From assembly GCF_000167195.1 (NCBI RefSeq), contig NZ_AADV02000003.1, forward strand, positions 1-64,000: DNA of 64,000 bases. The letters run 5' to 3'. Made by a program: the position numbers and the translations under genes. This document shows, one piece after another, positions 45,301 to 53,882 of the stretch. Numbering within the stretch: the stretch's first letter is position 1; every line of letters begins with the position of its first letter. Source of the DNA: Crocosphaera watsonii WH 8501 (GTDB taxonomy: Bacteria > Cyanobacteriota > Cyanobacteriia > Cyanobacteriales > Microcystaceae). The notes beneath the pieces were generated by a model. The model was not told the DNA's origin. It was given only the letters and a program-made list of their open reading frames with translations, and did not search any database.

Positions 45301-45492
45301 GTAGCCATAGATGAATATACAGACAGTTTAAGAAATTATACTGCCGGGGTCAGATTCATGCCTGAGCAAGATAATTTTGCAGTAGTTATCTGCCGAGGAA
45401 ATGATCACACAGAAGATAATATTGATGATATTAGACCCACAAGGAGAAATAATCAATGGACTTGTACAAGTAATAGCACCGTTATTCCTTAG
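45301..45492 (+). pseudogene. C-terminal remnant of an unknown gene
   Basis: Open frame from the end of the IS1380 element to TAG at 45490 (VAIDEYTDSLRNYTAGVRFM, then 'DNFAVVICRGNDHTEDNI' and 'WTCTSNSTVIP'). Protein-like, two Cys, no start of its own. It may be the 3' part of the gene begun at 43241, but this cannot be shown from the window. Confidence 0.5.
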
Positions 45493-45600
45493 TCTTTTGC
45501 CTCCTTTTAATTGCCAAAATTTTCTCAAGATTGATTAGAGAATGGTCTCAGTTTAAACAATGACTCTTTTCTGGGTTTGAGCCTAACTAACTTTCTCAGA

Positions 45601-46482
45601 CTACCAACAACTAAGTTCCACAAATACCCATACTGAGGGTATAGTTTTACCAGGAAAAACTTCGGCCAACACATAGCGTCGGTTAGTGGTAGTGTACTGA
45701 AATTCTGGGGGATTACTTTCTGTCCTAAACTGTTCAGGAAAGGGTAGAATGTGTCCAATAATATCACCTTTTTTAGCAAGACCTTTTGGATACAATTTAG
45801 CCTGCATTCCTAAAGCCAGGAGTCGATCAGCACACCAAAAAGGAACATATTTGAATGGTCCAAAAAGAGTAAATAATTTAACAATGTCATTAATTTGCTC
45901 TTGTACTAAGCTATTTCTCCATACTTTTTTGTCAAAATTCTCTTGATGGGGTCCATGATGATATTTGCGTTCTTTAATAAGACAAAGAAGATTAAATTTG
46001 TTTTCTAAGGGACAAATAGGAATTTCTTGTAAGGTTTCTGTTGTTGGTAAATGTCGATCTTCTGCTCTTCTAACTTGGATCTTTGCTAAATTAGTAAATG
46101 GTTGCCATTCTTCTAATAATTTTTCTTGGCTACCGTAGGGATAAAACTTTTGTCTAAGCTTAAATAAGTAACTATTAGGAAATGTTTGGAAATATTCAAC
46201 AACAACATCTTCTATTTTCGGGTATAAATACTCGTCGCAATTAATAGATAAAACATAAGTACCTGACGCATTTAATAACGCAGTAATCCTTTGTAAAACT
46301 TCTCCTCTAATGGGACTTGTAATTTGATGAATACGAGGATCATCATTACTCAGTAAGGGAACTTCAGGGGGATAAACTAAAATAAATTCAACATTTCCCT
46401 CAACTTTTGCCAATGCTTCTATCCAAACTTGAGGAACATTATCCCGCATGGGAATGATAACTGATAAGGTGGGCTTTGTCAT
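45601..46482 (-). CDS. Glycosyltransferase, family 2-like
   Basis: 293 residues. GT-A fold start 'LSVIIPMRDNVPQVWIEAL' and an acidic motif 'INCDEYLYP' at the DxD position; later 'RKYHHGPHQENFDKKVW'. It probably transfers a sugar to a surface glycan; substrate unknown. The C-terminus ends abruptly (FVELSCW), while another frame continues with 'LVVGSLRKLVRLKPRKE' down to 45525. A one-base insertion near 45615-45621 would explain this, so the tail may have been lost. Monocistronic. Confidence 0.7.
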   Translation of the reverse strand: MTKPTLSVIIPMRDNVPQVWIEALAKVEGNVEFILVYPPEVPLLSNDDPRIHQITSPIRGEVLQRITALLNASGTYVLSINCDEYLYPKIEDVVVEYFQTFPNSYLFKLRQKFYPYGSQEKLLEEWQPFTNLAKIQVRRAEDRHLPTTETLQEIPICPLENKFNLLCLIKERKYHHGPHQENFDKKVWRNSLVQEQINDIVKLFTLFGPFKYVPFWCADRLLALGMQAKLYPKGLAKKGDIIGHILPFPEQFRTESNPPEFQYTTTNRRYVLAEVFPGKTIPSVWVFVELSCW

Positions 46483-46754
46483 ATTATTTAATATTTAGTT
46501 CTAGACTAGAATACAATTATTTTTTTAATAGATCGTGCCAAATTTATACATTATAATATTTATTCTGTCAAGTAATTCAACTCTTAATAATTTATGATCG
46601 TTGAATTACTTATTGAAAATTCCATATTAAAATATTAAAAATCAAGCAAGTATGATTAGGTTTACTTAATCTTTGACCTTCTGTCTATGGAAAGATCGTG
46701 AGATTTTTTCTAGCATGATTGAAAGCACTGAAATTATCACCTGAAGCTTAAACC

Positions 46755-47675
46755 ATGAACAATCTAGTTAAGAATTTCTTCAAGTTTTCTATCTTAATCG
46801 CAGCTATGTTATTTTGTTTAGGTTTTTCTTCACCAAGTGTAGGTAAATCAACAATATCCCCGAATTTTTCTCAAGGTATTGACTATTTAAGACAAGAAAA
46901 ATACCAAGAAGCTATTGTTCAATTTACTCAGGTTATTAATGATAAGAGTCAGTGGATGGCTTTTGCTTATAGTAATCGTTGTTTAGCTCATTTACAATTG
47001 AATAATAATCAAGCTGCTAAAAGAGACTGTGAAAAAGCTTTAGAGATGAATTCAGATAATATGGAAGCTTATCTTAATAAAGGATTAGCTGATTATCGAA
47101 TGGAAAATTATCATCAATCTTTAGCTGCTTATCAAGAGGTTATTAAACGGCAGAAAGGTGATTATCGTGCTTATTATAATCAAGGATTAGTCCATTTTCA
47201 ATTAGGTAATTATCAGCAAGCTTTAAATAGTTATGATCAAGCTTTAGAAATAGATCAGGACTATTCTTTGGAGCATAAAACCTTGATTTATCATGATCGT
47301 GCTTTAGCTCATTTAAAACTAGAAGATTTTTCAAGAGCGATCGCTAATCTTACTCATCTTCTTATTTTAAATCCAAAGAACGAACAAGCCTATTATCAAC
47401 GAGGTTATGCTTATCAAAAATCAGGGGATCATAAGGCGGCTTTTCAAGATTTTACAGAGGTAATTACTTTAAACCCTCAGTCAACCAATGCCTATATTAA
47501 CCGAGGAATTTCTGCTGCAATTTTAGGATTTCAGGACTTTGCTTGGCAAAATTTTAAAATTGCTCTTGCTCAGTTTGAAGAACAAAATAACCAGATAGGT
47601 TACAAGCAAACTTTGAAATTAATGCTTAAATTTAAACAAGTTACTTCTAATAGCTATCAACCTCCTATTGGTTAG
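46755..47675 (+). CDS. Periplasmic TPR-repeat protein
   Basis: 306 residues. A signal peptide (FSILIAAMLFCLGFSSPSVG) followed by about seven TPR units (e.g. 'AYLNKGLADYRMENYHQSLAAY', 'AYYQRGYAYQKSGDHKAAFQ'). Such proteins are scaffolds. The 272-bp region upstream (46483-46754) holds only AT-rich DNA with no feature I recognise. It is convergent with the SGNH gene, overlapping by 11 bp. Confidence 0.85.
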   Translation: MNNLVKNFFKFSILIAAMLFCLGFSSPSVGKSTISPNFSQGIDYLRQEKYQEAIVQFTQVINDKSQWMAFAYSNRCLAHLQLNNNQAAKRDCEKALEMNSDNMEAYLNKGLADYRMENYHQSLAAYQEVIKRQKGDYRAYYNQGLVHFQLGNYQQALNSYDQALEIDQDYSLEHKTLIYHDRALAHLKLEDFSRAIANLTHLLILNPKNEQAYYQRGYAYQKSGDHKAAFQDFTEVITLNPQSTNAYINRGISAAILGFQDFAWQNFKIALAQFEEQNNQIGYKQTLKLMLKFKQVTSNSYQPPIG

Positions 47676-48600
47676 TAGAATTAATAATTAATTCACTAAT
47701 ATGTTCACTAACTAATTGCTCACCCAAAGGACTCAGATGAATATGATCTCGATATAAAGTGTCAATATTTTCCTGTTTGGCAAAGATCGGTAAAAAGTCA
47801 ATAAACTCTACATGATTTGTATCTACCCAGTCTTGTAAGCGTTTTCTAGCCACTTTTTCATAATCTCTGGGTTCTGGGTTCATTTCTCGTTTAAGAGGGG
47901 TTAAAACCATCATAAATTGACTCTCATTTTCAGTGGTGATCGCTTTCATTTTCTCGATCGCTTCTAAATTGAATCCCACTCGATCCCCTCTTTCTCCCAT
48001 TATTTTATCCATTCCTGGGATGTTAGGATTACGAGAAAACACTTTTTCTAAAATTTCTTCTACGGCTAAAATCGGTTGTTGATCGGGATAATTGATATCT
48101 TTTCCCACTCTTAAAGGGGTGGGTTTTGTGGCAAATAAATCATCGGTATTAATTACTAAAAGAATTACTGGAGAATCAAAAGTTCCAAACCTTTTTAAAT
48201 AGGCTAATTGATTTCTTGGCCCCCAAGAGTTTGCAGAAGCGTTTAAAACTTCTATGGTTTGTGATAGTTTTTTTTCAATGTCTTTTTGTACCAAGGCGGA
48301 AATAGTTTCGTTTTGATCTGTCCACCAAGCCCCATTAACAATAGAATCTCCTATGAAAAACAGTCGCATGGTATCATTCAAAGGACTAGGTTCAATCATT
48401 TCGTTTCGCATAGAATATTGATTGATAATCGTCAATTTTCCTAAACGACTAACCTTTTGATTAGGGGCTAATAAATAGCCTATTTCATCATCAGCTATAT
48501 AAAGAGGACGTTTACCTAGTCCAAAAAATAATCTTAAGCTACCTTCAAGAATCAGGAAACTAATGATAATAATACCAAGACTGAGCCAGACAATTTTCAT
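47665..48600 (-). CDS. Membrane-anchored SGNH/GDSL hydrolase
   Basis: 311 residues with one N-terminal membrane helix (VWLSLGIIIISFLILEGSL). The hydrolase signatures are block I 'LFFIGDSIVNG', the Asn-containing 'ASANSWGPRNQ' and block V 'DHIHLSPLGE'. It probably removes or adds acyl groups on a periplasmic glycan. Downstream of the DsbA-like gene with a 30-bp gap, so likely in one transcript with it. Confidence 0.82.
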   Translation of the reverse strand: MKIVWLSLGIIIISFLILEGSLRLFFGLGKRPLYIADDEIGYLLAPNQKVSRLGKLTIINQYSMRNEMIEPSPLNDTMRLFFIGDSIVNGAWWTDQNETISALVQKDIEKKLSQTIEVLNASANSWGPRNQLAYLKRFGTFDSPVILLVINTDDLFATKPTPLRVGKDINYPDQQPILAVEEILEKVFSRNPNIPGMDKIMGERGDRVGFNLEAIEKMKAITTENESQFMMVLTPLKREMNPEPRDYEKVARKRLQDWVDTNHVEFIDFLPIFAKQENIDTLYRDHIHLSPLGEQLVSEHISELIINSTNQ

Positions 48601-48630
48601 CTGTTTTATAAGAGAGAGAGTAATATAATT

Positions 48631-49368
48631 TTACAAAGCTTCTTCTAGGGTAGATAAAGGAATTGCCCCTGAAAAAACTTGACCATTGAAAATAAACAAA
48701 GGAGTTCCTTGAATTCCAATTTCTTGAGCGAGTTCCATATCTTTTTCAATGGCAAGATCAGCATTTCTACTATTGCGATCGCGTTCAAATTGCTCCATAT
48801 CAAGATCCAAGTCTTCAGCAAGTTCAATATAGAAATCTTCTCCTAAGTTGTCTTGTTGCTCAAATAAAGCATCATAATAATCCCAAAATTTTCCTTGTTG
48901 TTGTGCAGCCCAAGACGCTTTAGCTGCGGGCAAAGCTTGAGGATGAATGGTAAATAAGGGAAAATGTTTATACACTAAAGTAACCTCATCACCGTGCTTA
49001 TCCATAAATTCTTTAACGGTTTCGTAAGCTTTTTCACAATAAGGACATTGAAAATCAGAAAATTCTAAGAGAATAATCTTCTCACTTAGAGATCCGGTGC
49101 TGGGCGAGTCAGCGATAATGGTTTGAGGTTTGCTTTTCAGTTGTGATGCAAAGGACTGTCTGGCTTGTTGTTGTTGTTCTTGTTGTTGTTTTTGATATGC
49201 TTGAACCGATTCGATCAGAACTTCGGGGTGTTTACGAATAATCTCTAAAACTGTTTCCTCCAATTCAGGTTCAATAACCGCTTGTGCAGAAGGTACAATG
49301 ATAGTGGGTGTCCATGTCAGACCCATAATCAGCAATAATGCCATTAAAACATTTAGTGCCTTTTTCAT
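48631..49368 (-). CDS. DsbA-family thiol-disulfide oxidoreductase
   Basis: 245 residues from MKKALNVLMALLLIMG (an ATG at 49380 adds four residues). Signal peptide or anchor, a Gln-rich coiled region (YQKQQQEQQQQARQSF), then a thioredoxin fold with 'FSDFQCPYCEKAYETVKEFM', the DsbA helical insertion and cis-Pro 'GIQGTPLFIFNG'. CPYC is an unusual but known active-site dipeptide. It would act in the periplasm or thylakoid lumen. Confidence 0.9.
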   Translation of the reverse strand: MKKALNVLMALLLIMGLTWTPTIIVPSAQAVIEPELEETVLEIIRKHPEVLIESVQAYQKQQQEQQQQARQSFASQLKSKPQTIIADSPSTGSLSEKIILLEFSDFQCPYCEKAYETVKEFMDKHGDEVTLVYKHFPLFTIHPQALPAAKASWAAQQQGKFWDYYDALFEQQDNLGEDFYIELAEDLDLDMEQFERDRNSRNADLAIEKDMELAQEIGIQGTPLFIFNGQVFSGAIPLSTLEEAL

Positions 49369-49468
49369 AACAGTCCTCAATGTTTAGTTGATATTATTGA
49401 CGGTATTATATAAATGCTCTCAAGTCAATTAACAACGGGATTTAAACTAAAATTTATCTCAAAATTCT

Positions 49469-49954
49469 ATGACTCAAACTATTACCGTACAACTGGATCA
49501 CATAGCTGCTTTAGATATTACTCCTGTCAGAGAAATAATTGAGCCAATATTAGAAAAAAAGGCGATCGCAACCCTAGAACAAACCTTATCCTTTGAAATT
49601 CAATACCCTCGTGAACCTAATGATCCTAGAGAACTTTCAGAAATTCCTGAAGTTCGTTTATGGTTTGTTCGTTTAGACACTATTTATCCTTGGTTACCCT
49701 TTGTTTTAGACGCAAAACAAGGAGAATTACCCAGATATACAGCTATGTTAGTTCCCCATCAATTTAACCGTGTTGAAGGGATTCAATACAACCCCGAAGC
49801 GTTAGAAATTTTTGTTATGAATAAGTTATTTGTTCTTTCTGACTGGTTACAAAAACAAGGTCTTTATTCCCAGTTTCGTTTGAAATCTCTAGCTCAACTT
49901 TTTGGCTATGATATCGATGATAGTTTTTTTGCAATGATCAAAAATAATTATTAG
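49469..49954 (+). CDS. crr6: CRR6-family NDH-1 assembly factor
   Basis: 161 residues, full length for CRR6 (DUF1817). Conserved segments: 'REPNDPRELSEIPEVRLWFVRLD', 'YPWLPFVLDAKQGELPRYTAMLVPHQF' and 'FVLSDWLQKQG'. In cyanobacteria CRR6 assists maturation of NdhI in the photosynthetic NDH-1 complex; in plants CRR6 does the same in chloroplasts. Confidence 0.92.
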   Translation: MTQTITVQLDHIAALDITPVREIIEPILEKKAIATLEQTLSFEIQYPREPNDPRELSEIPEVRLWFVRLDTIYPWLPFVLDAKQGELPRYTAMLVPHQFNRVEGIQYNPEALEIFVMNKLFVLSDWLQKQGLYSQFRLKSLAQLFGYDIDDSFFAMIKNNY

Positions 49955-50121
49955 CTTTTTGATCATATTTTGGAACAGTTAATTATCAATGGATAATTGA
50001 TAATTTGTTAAAAACCCTCTCCTTTCAAGAAGAAAAAAAGATACATTTCTTTTTTTTTATCCTCTTCCCTTGACAGAAGAGGTAATTATCCATTATTGAA
50101 CTTTCATGATGTTTCTTCTAA
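49955..50121. other. Intergenic region
   Basis: AT-rich. Contains a 7-bp hairpin (cctcttc / gaagagg) at about 50060-50082 but no gene. Confidence 0.4.
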
Positions 50122-50352
50122 CTATCTGGCTGTTTCTGTTATATTATAATATGAATTAATTGGCTCAATTTGATTAGAAGTTACAGCAATAATAGTATAT
50201 CCTTGACCATTTTCATTTAACAGTTCTAATAAATAACCTTCTTCTTGTTGATTTTTACAGTGTTCTACAATAATAGCAGAACAACCTTTAGTTAAATTAT
50301 AGTTAGGTAAATCAGTAGTTAGTCTAACTTCTGAGAATAGTGGTAGTTGCAT
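50122..50352 (-). CDS. DUF4926-family protein
   Basis: 76 residues: 'LFSEVRLTTDLPNYNLTKGCSAIIVEH' and 'YLLELLNENGQGYTIIAVTSNQIEPI' match the small SH3-like DUF4926 family, often found next to a DUF6883 gene in cyanobacteria. The pair resembles a toxin-antitoxin module in size and order, but no activity is known to me. It lies 13 bp after the DUF6883 gene. Confidence 0.75.
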   Translation of the reverse strand: MQLPLFSEVRLTTDLPNYNLTKGCSAIIVEHCKNQQEEGYLLELLNENGQGYTIIAVTSNQIEPINSYYNITETAR

Positions 50353-50365
50353 AATAAGTTCCTTG

Positions 50366-50686
50366 TTAGTTAGGTAATAAAGTCACAAATTTAGTTTCTT
50401 TTGTCTCTCTATCAATAATCCAAAAAGTGGCAATATTAAGATTTATGCCATTAGCTCCTTTTAAAACTCCTTCTATTTTATAAATTGTACCAAAGTTCGT
50501 TTCGTGATCTAAAGTTGCAGGTAAGCTTAATTGTTGTCTCAGTTTTTCTTCTAGTTGTTTCCAATTATCTATTGTATAACCTGCTTGAGCTAAATAGCCT
50601 GATTTATCGTTTTTAGTTAATTTAACCAGTAGATATTGAGTTAATTTTGCTTGCGGAATCAGTGCATTTTCATCTAGGTAGATCAT
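50366..50686 (-). CDS. DUF6883-family protein
   Basis: 106 residues beginning 'MIYLDENALIPQAKLTQYLL', with 'DKSGYLAQAGYTIDNWKQLEEKLRQQL' and 'IATFWIIDRETKETKFVTLLPN'. The start with 'DxxKLxxYLL' and the final beta hairpin are what I associate with DUF6883. First gene of a two-gene unit with DUF4926. Confidence 0.7.
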   Translation of the reverse strand: MIYLDENALIPQAKLTQYLLVKLTKNDKSGYLAQAGYTIDNWKQLEEKLRQQLSLPATLDHETNFGTIYKIEGVLKGANGINLNIATFWIIDRETKETKFVTLLPN

Positions 50687-50766
50687 TGATTAACAGATAA
50701 ATCTTTAACTTTCTTGTCAGTTTAACAGTGTCGTGGGTTTATAAGTTGAGTATAACTGGGTTTAGG

Positions 50767-50790
50767 CTTAATAATATTAAGCCCCTACAA
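50767..50790. repeat. Dispersed palindrome, degenerate copy
   Basis: aggcttaataatattaagcccct: a shorter relative of the palindrome at 10493-10549. Confidence 0.5.
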
Positions 50791-50880
50791 TTAACCATCA
50801 AAACAAAATTGTGATATCATACAATTGATGAATAAATTGCCTATTTTTTACCCAAAATCACCCGTAGGGGTTTAACACTG

Positions 50881-50939
50881 TTAAACCCACACAAGGTTAA
50901 ACCCACACAAGGTTAAACCCACACAAGGTTAAACCAACC
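50881..50939. repeat. 16-bp direct tandem repeats
   Basis: ttaaacccacacaagg is present three times exactly, then a partial copy (ttaaaccaacc). There are no spacers, so this is not CRISPR. Followed by ggtaaaa/agggtaaa tracts up to 51037. Confidence 0.85.
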
Positions 50940-51037
50940 TAAACCCCATTTTTCCCCAAAAAATCGATCCGCGCTGACGCGCGTCTATAAGGGTAAAGTT
51001 GAGAGGGTAAAGGGCAAAAGGGTAAAAGGGTAAAGGG

Positions 51038-52500
51038 TTAGAGAGTTCTCCCGAACACACATACTAACCGAAAAGCGCCATTGTCGTTGCGGTCTTCGCG
51101 CCTATAGTCGTTGACGCGAATCGCGGAACGGCAGTTATTAGGAATGCTGACCCAAGAACCGCCTCGCAGACTCTTACATTGAGAATTATTAGCAAGAAGA
51201 ATATTGGGTGCAAAAGAGGCTGAAACCAGCATCACTGCGTTTGCAGTTACCTTGTTTGCGTCTTGTTGAAAATTCTTATTATTAGCCTGATAATTTTTTT
51301 CATAATCATCTTGACACCATTCCCAGACATTACCGTGCATATCATGCAACCCAAAGCCATTAGCTGGAAAACTACCGACTTCCGTTGTTTCTTGGCGATA
51401 AACCCCTTTTTTACTCTCTCCATACACATACTTACCGTTATAGTTAGCAATATCTGTACTCAAGGTTTCCCCATAATAAAAGGGGGTAGTTGTCCCTCCA
51501 CGACAAGCATACTCCCATTGCGCTTCTGTGGGTAAGGTAAACGTTAACCCCGTTTTTTCTGACAGTTTCTCACAAAACTCTTGACAATCATTCCAAGAAA
51601 CCTTTTCTACAGGATATTTACCCCCTTTCTTAAAGGATGCAGGGTTATTTCCCATAATAGCTTGCCATTGTTCCTGGGTAACTTCATATTTACCTATATA
51701 AAAATCATCTACCGTCACTTGCTGTTGCGCTTCATCATCATCCCTTCCCTCTTCACTTTCAGGGGAACCCATCATAAACGTTCCCCCTGGTATCTGTACC
51801 ATATCCAAAAAGACATCATTCCCTAAGTCAACAGCAAACTGTGTCCCTTGTTTGGTTTGTCGTTGAATAATGTTTCCTTGGGGATCAACTTTCACCGTCT
51901 CAAAACTAAAGGTTTCTAGAGGAAAACCCCCTACAGTTGGAGTCGGAGAAGGAATGGGAGGAATAGGAGAAGGAGTCAATAACTTTCTTATTACAGCAAA
52001 CACCCCAACGGAAACAACACCTATCCCTCCATATCCCAAATATTGTAAAAACTTTCGTCTATTTTTCTGTTGCGGTTGAGAAGGAGTTTGTATCTGAGTT
52101 GGTTGTATAGGTTGACTCTGTTTCTGTTGCGCAATAGTTGGGGAAGTAGAAGAAGATGTTTGACTCTGTTTCTGTTGCGCAATAGTTGGAGATGAAGAAG
52201 ATGGTGTTTGACTCAACTGTTGTGCAACAGTTGAGGGAGCAGCAGAAGGTGTTTGACTCTGTTTCTGTTGCGCAATAGTTGGAGATGAAGAAGATGGTGT
52301 TTGACTCTGTTGCTGTTGCGCAATAGTTTCTAATGCGGTTAAAACCTCCGTTGCTGACTGATAGCGATCGCTTCTATCCTTCTGTAATAACTTATCTAAA
52401 ACCTGCTTTAACTCATCACTAATAGGTTGCTGTAGATGAGTTGGCCACTGTTTCACCCATTGATAACCCTGCTCTAACAATAACTCGTAAGGATCAACCC
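51038..52500 (-). pseudogene. Ser/Thr kinase-FGE fusion, 5'-truncated
   Basis: What remains: the end of a kinase C-lobe ('GYQWVKQWPTHLQQPISDELK', 'LLQKDRSDRYQSATEVLTAL'), a repetitive linker built of 'SSSPTIAQQKQSQT' units, one membrane helix ('YGGIGVVSVGVFAVIRKLL') and a formylglycine-generating-enzyme/SUMF1 domain ('PGGTFMMGSP', 'YIGKYEVTQEQWQAIMG', 'LPTEAQWEYACRGG', 'MHGNVWEWCQDDY', 'SLRGGSW'). The kinase ATP lobe, HRD and DFG are gone because IS630 copy 3 sits at TA 52501-52502. Before GGSW there is an atypical ~40-residue insert (AVMLVSASFAPNILLANN). The last ~35 residues have the pattern of a DGR variable region. Confidence 0.87.
51041..51170 (-). other. Putative diversity-generating retroelement variable region
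   Basis: The FGE C-terminus reads 'LRGGSWVSIPNNCRSAIRVN', then 'DYRREDRNDNGAFRLVCVFG'. Cyanobacterial DGR targets of the FGE/C-type-lectin fold end in an Asn-rich version of this (e.g. CRSANRNNN, NNxGFR). The residues seen at Asn-rich positions (V, S, I, D, Y, R, E) can mostly arise by substitution at adenines of AAY codons. The segment is also more GC-rich than its surroundings. No template repeat or DGR RT is in the window. Confidence 0.55.
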
Positions 52501-52530
52501 TAGTGCAGCTTAGCAAAAATAATCCACCAG

Positions 52531-53172
52531 TCACTTATGATCTTTAAAGCCCTTAAATTTCCAAACGAACGGCTTAGCAAAATGTTGATTAAAGTAATCA
52601 ATAAAATTGAGAATTTTTTGGGATAGTTCTTCAGTTGAACGGACAGTAATTCTTTTGAGTAAACGCCTGACTAAGATCTAAAACCAACACTCAATTTGAT
52701 TAAGCCACGATGTATGTTTGGGAATATAAACAAAGCGAATTCGATGAGATTCATCTGATAAAAAATCTGCTCTGCTGTCCATAGATTGCAAAATCCCCTC
52801 CTTTCCTTTTCTCCCCAAATCAATAGTAATTCCACAGCTTTCTGCTACTAATTTGACTAAGCTTTCCGATTTATGAGTGTTGAGTTGATCTACAATAAAA
52901 ATCCATTCTGCTTTTTCATCAATCTTAATCGTTCTCTGGATATGTTCAGAAAAATCTTGTTCTGTTCTTGTCGGTCCAATAGAGGGACTAACAACTTTTC
53001 CTCTTGCCACATCCCAGTTCGCAATCAAGCTTAAAGTTCCGTGTCTTTCACATTCAAATTCGATTTTTTCTACTTGTTTAGGCTTGATTCTTTTGTTCGG
53101 AAATAATCTCTCAAGAGCTTGAATCCCTGTCATTTCATCTGTACTAATTAAATGAATTCCTTGTTCTAACAA
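52531..53172 (-). pseudogene. IS630 transposase, DDE half (nonsense near the third acidic motif)
   Basis: As copy 2, but the Ser after 'NQIECWF' is TAG (52678-52680; TCG in copy 2), removing the last ~48 residues. A second change is 'FECERHG' for 'FEYERHG'. Probably inactive. Confidence 0.85.
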
Positions 53173-53236
53173 AGTTTTAGCTTCTTGATGAAGTTCACAG
53201 ATATATTTGACTTGCTTTTTAAATTTTAAGGGATCA

Positions 53237-53773
53237 TCAATTTTGGCATTTAACCAGTAACGAACGAGATGTGGTTGTAATGTCGCTTCTTTTTAAAAAA
53301 CGCCCCACACTACGGGGGGAAATCTTTTCGACAATTCCTCTTTTTATGGCTTCATCCGCCAACTCTGAAGGTGTCCAATGGCTCACTGGTCTGTCTGATT
53401 TTTCACATTCTTCACAAGCGATCTCTACAATCTGGACTACTTGTTCGACCGTAAAGGATTTTGTTGTTCCAGGTCTTGGGCGATCGCTTAAAATTCCTTT
53501 GATCAAGACCATTAATGCTTTCTCCGTTACCTGTTGTTCTTCGGCGGCACTCAGTTTTTCTCTCTCCTCAAACCATCGCGATCGCCACTGACGCACTTGT
53601 ACTCGGTCTAATTCTAATCTTCGACTAATCGAACTATTGCTCTCTCCTGATGCTGCGGCTAAGATTAGCTTGGCTCGTCTAACAAGGCGATAGGGGTTTG
53701 TTGTCCCTCTCACTATTTGTTGGAGTACTGTTTTCTGTAGGTTGGAGAGGTTAATTGGCAATGCTTTTATCAT
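53237..53773 (-). CDS. IS630 transposase, N-terminal HTH half
   Basis: Nearly identical to the same gene in copies 1 and 2 (here VQIVEIACEEC). The T6A5 tract lies at 53290-53300 and the +1 frame beyond it again gives the expected linker. Confidence 0.8.
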   Translation of the reverse strand: MIKALPINLSNLQKTVLQQIVRGTTNPYRLVRRAKLILAAASGESNSSISRRLELDRVQVRQWRSRWFEEREKLSAAEEQQVTEKALMVLIKGILSDRPRPGTTKSFTVEQVVQIVEIACEECEKSDRPVSHWTPSELADEAIKRGIVEKISPRSVGRFLKRSDITTTSRSLLVKCQN

Positions 53774-53882
53774 GGACATCAACTTCGAGATTCTTCCGTT
53801 AGTTTCATTGAAACACATTGTCGTGGCTAGTCACGAAAGTTTCTGTAAAAATCTGGTGGATTACTTTCGCCAAGCTGCACTA

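Larger units (their letters stand above)
52503..53880 (-). mobile_element. IS630-family element, copy 3
   Basis: 1378 bp, TA at 52501-52502 and 53881-53882, same ends as copies 1 and 2. Left flank: kinase-FGE gene; right flank: pentapeptide-membrane gene; these are unrelated genes. Confidence 0.93.

Noticed and set aside
50881-50939. Direct repeats as a CRISPR array
   Set aside because: 16-bp units follow each other with no spacers and no cas genes are present.
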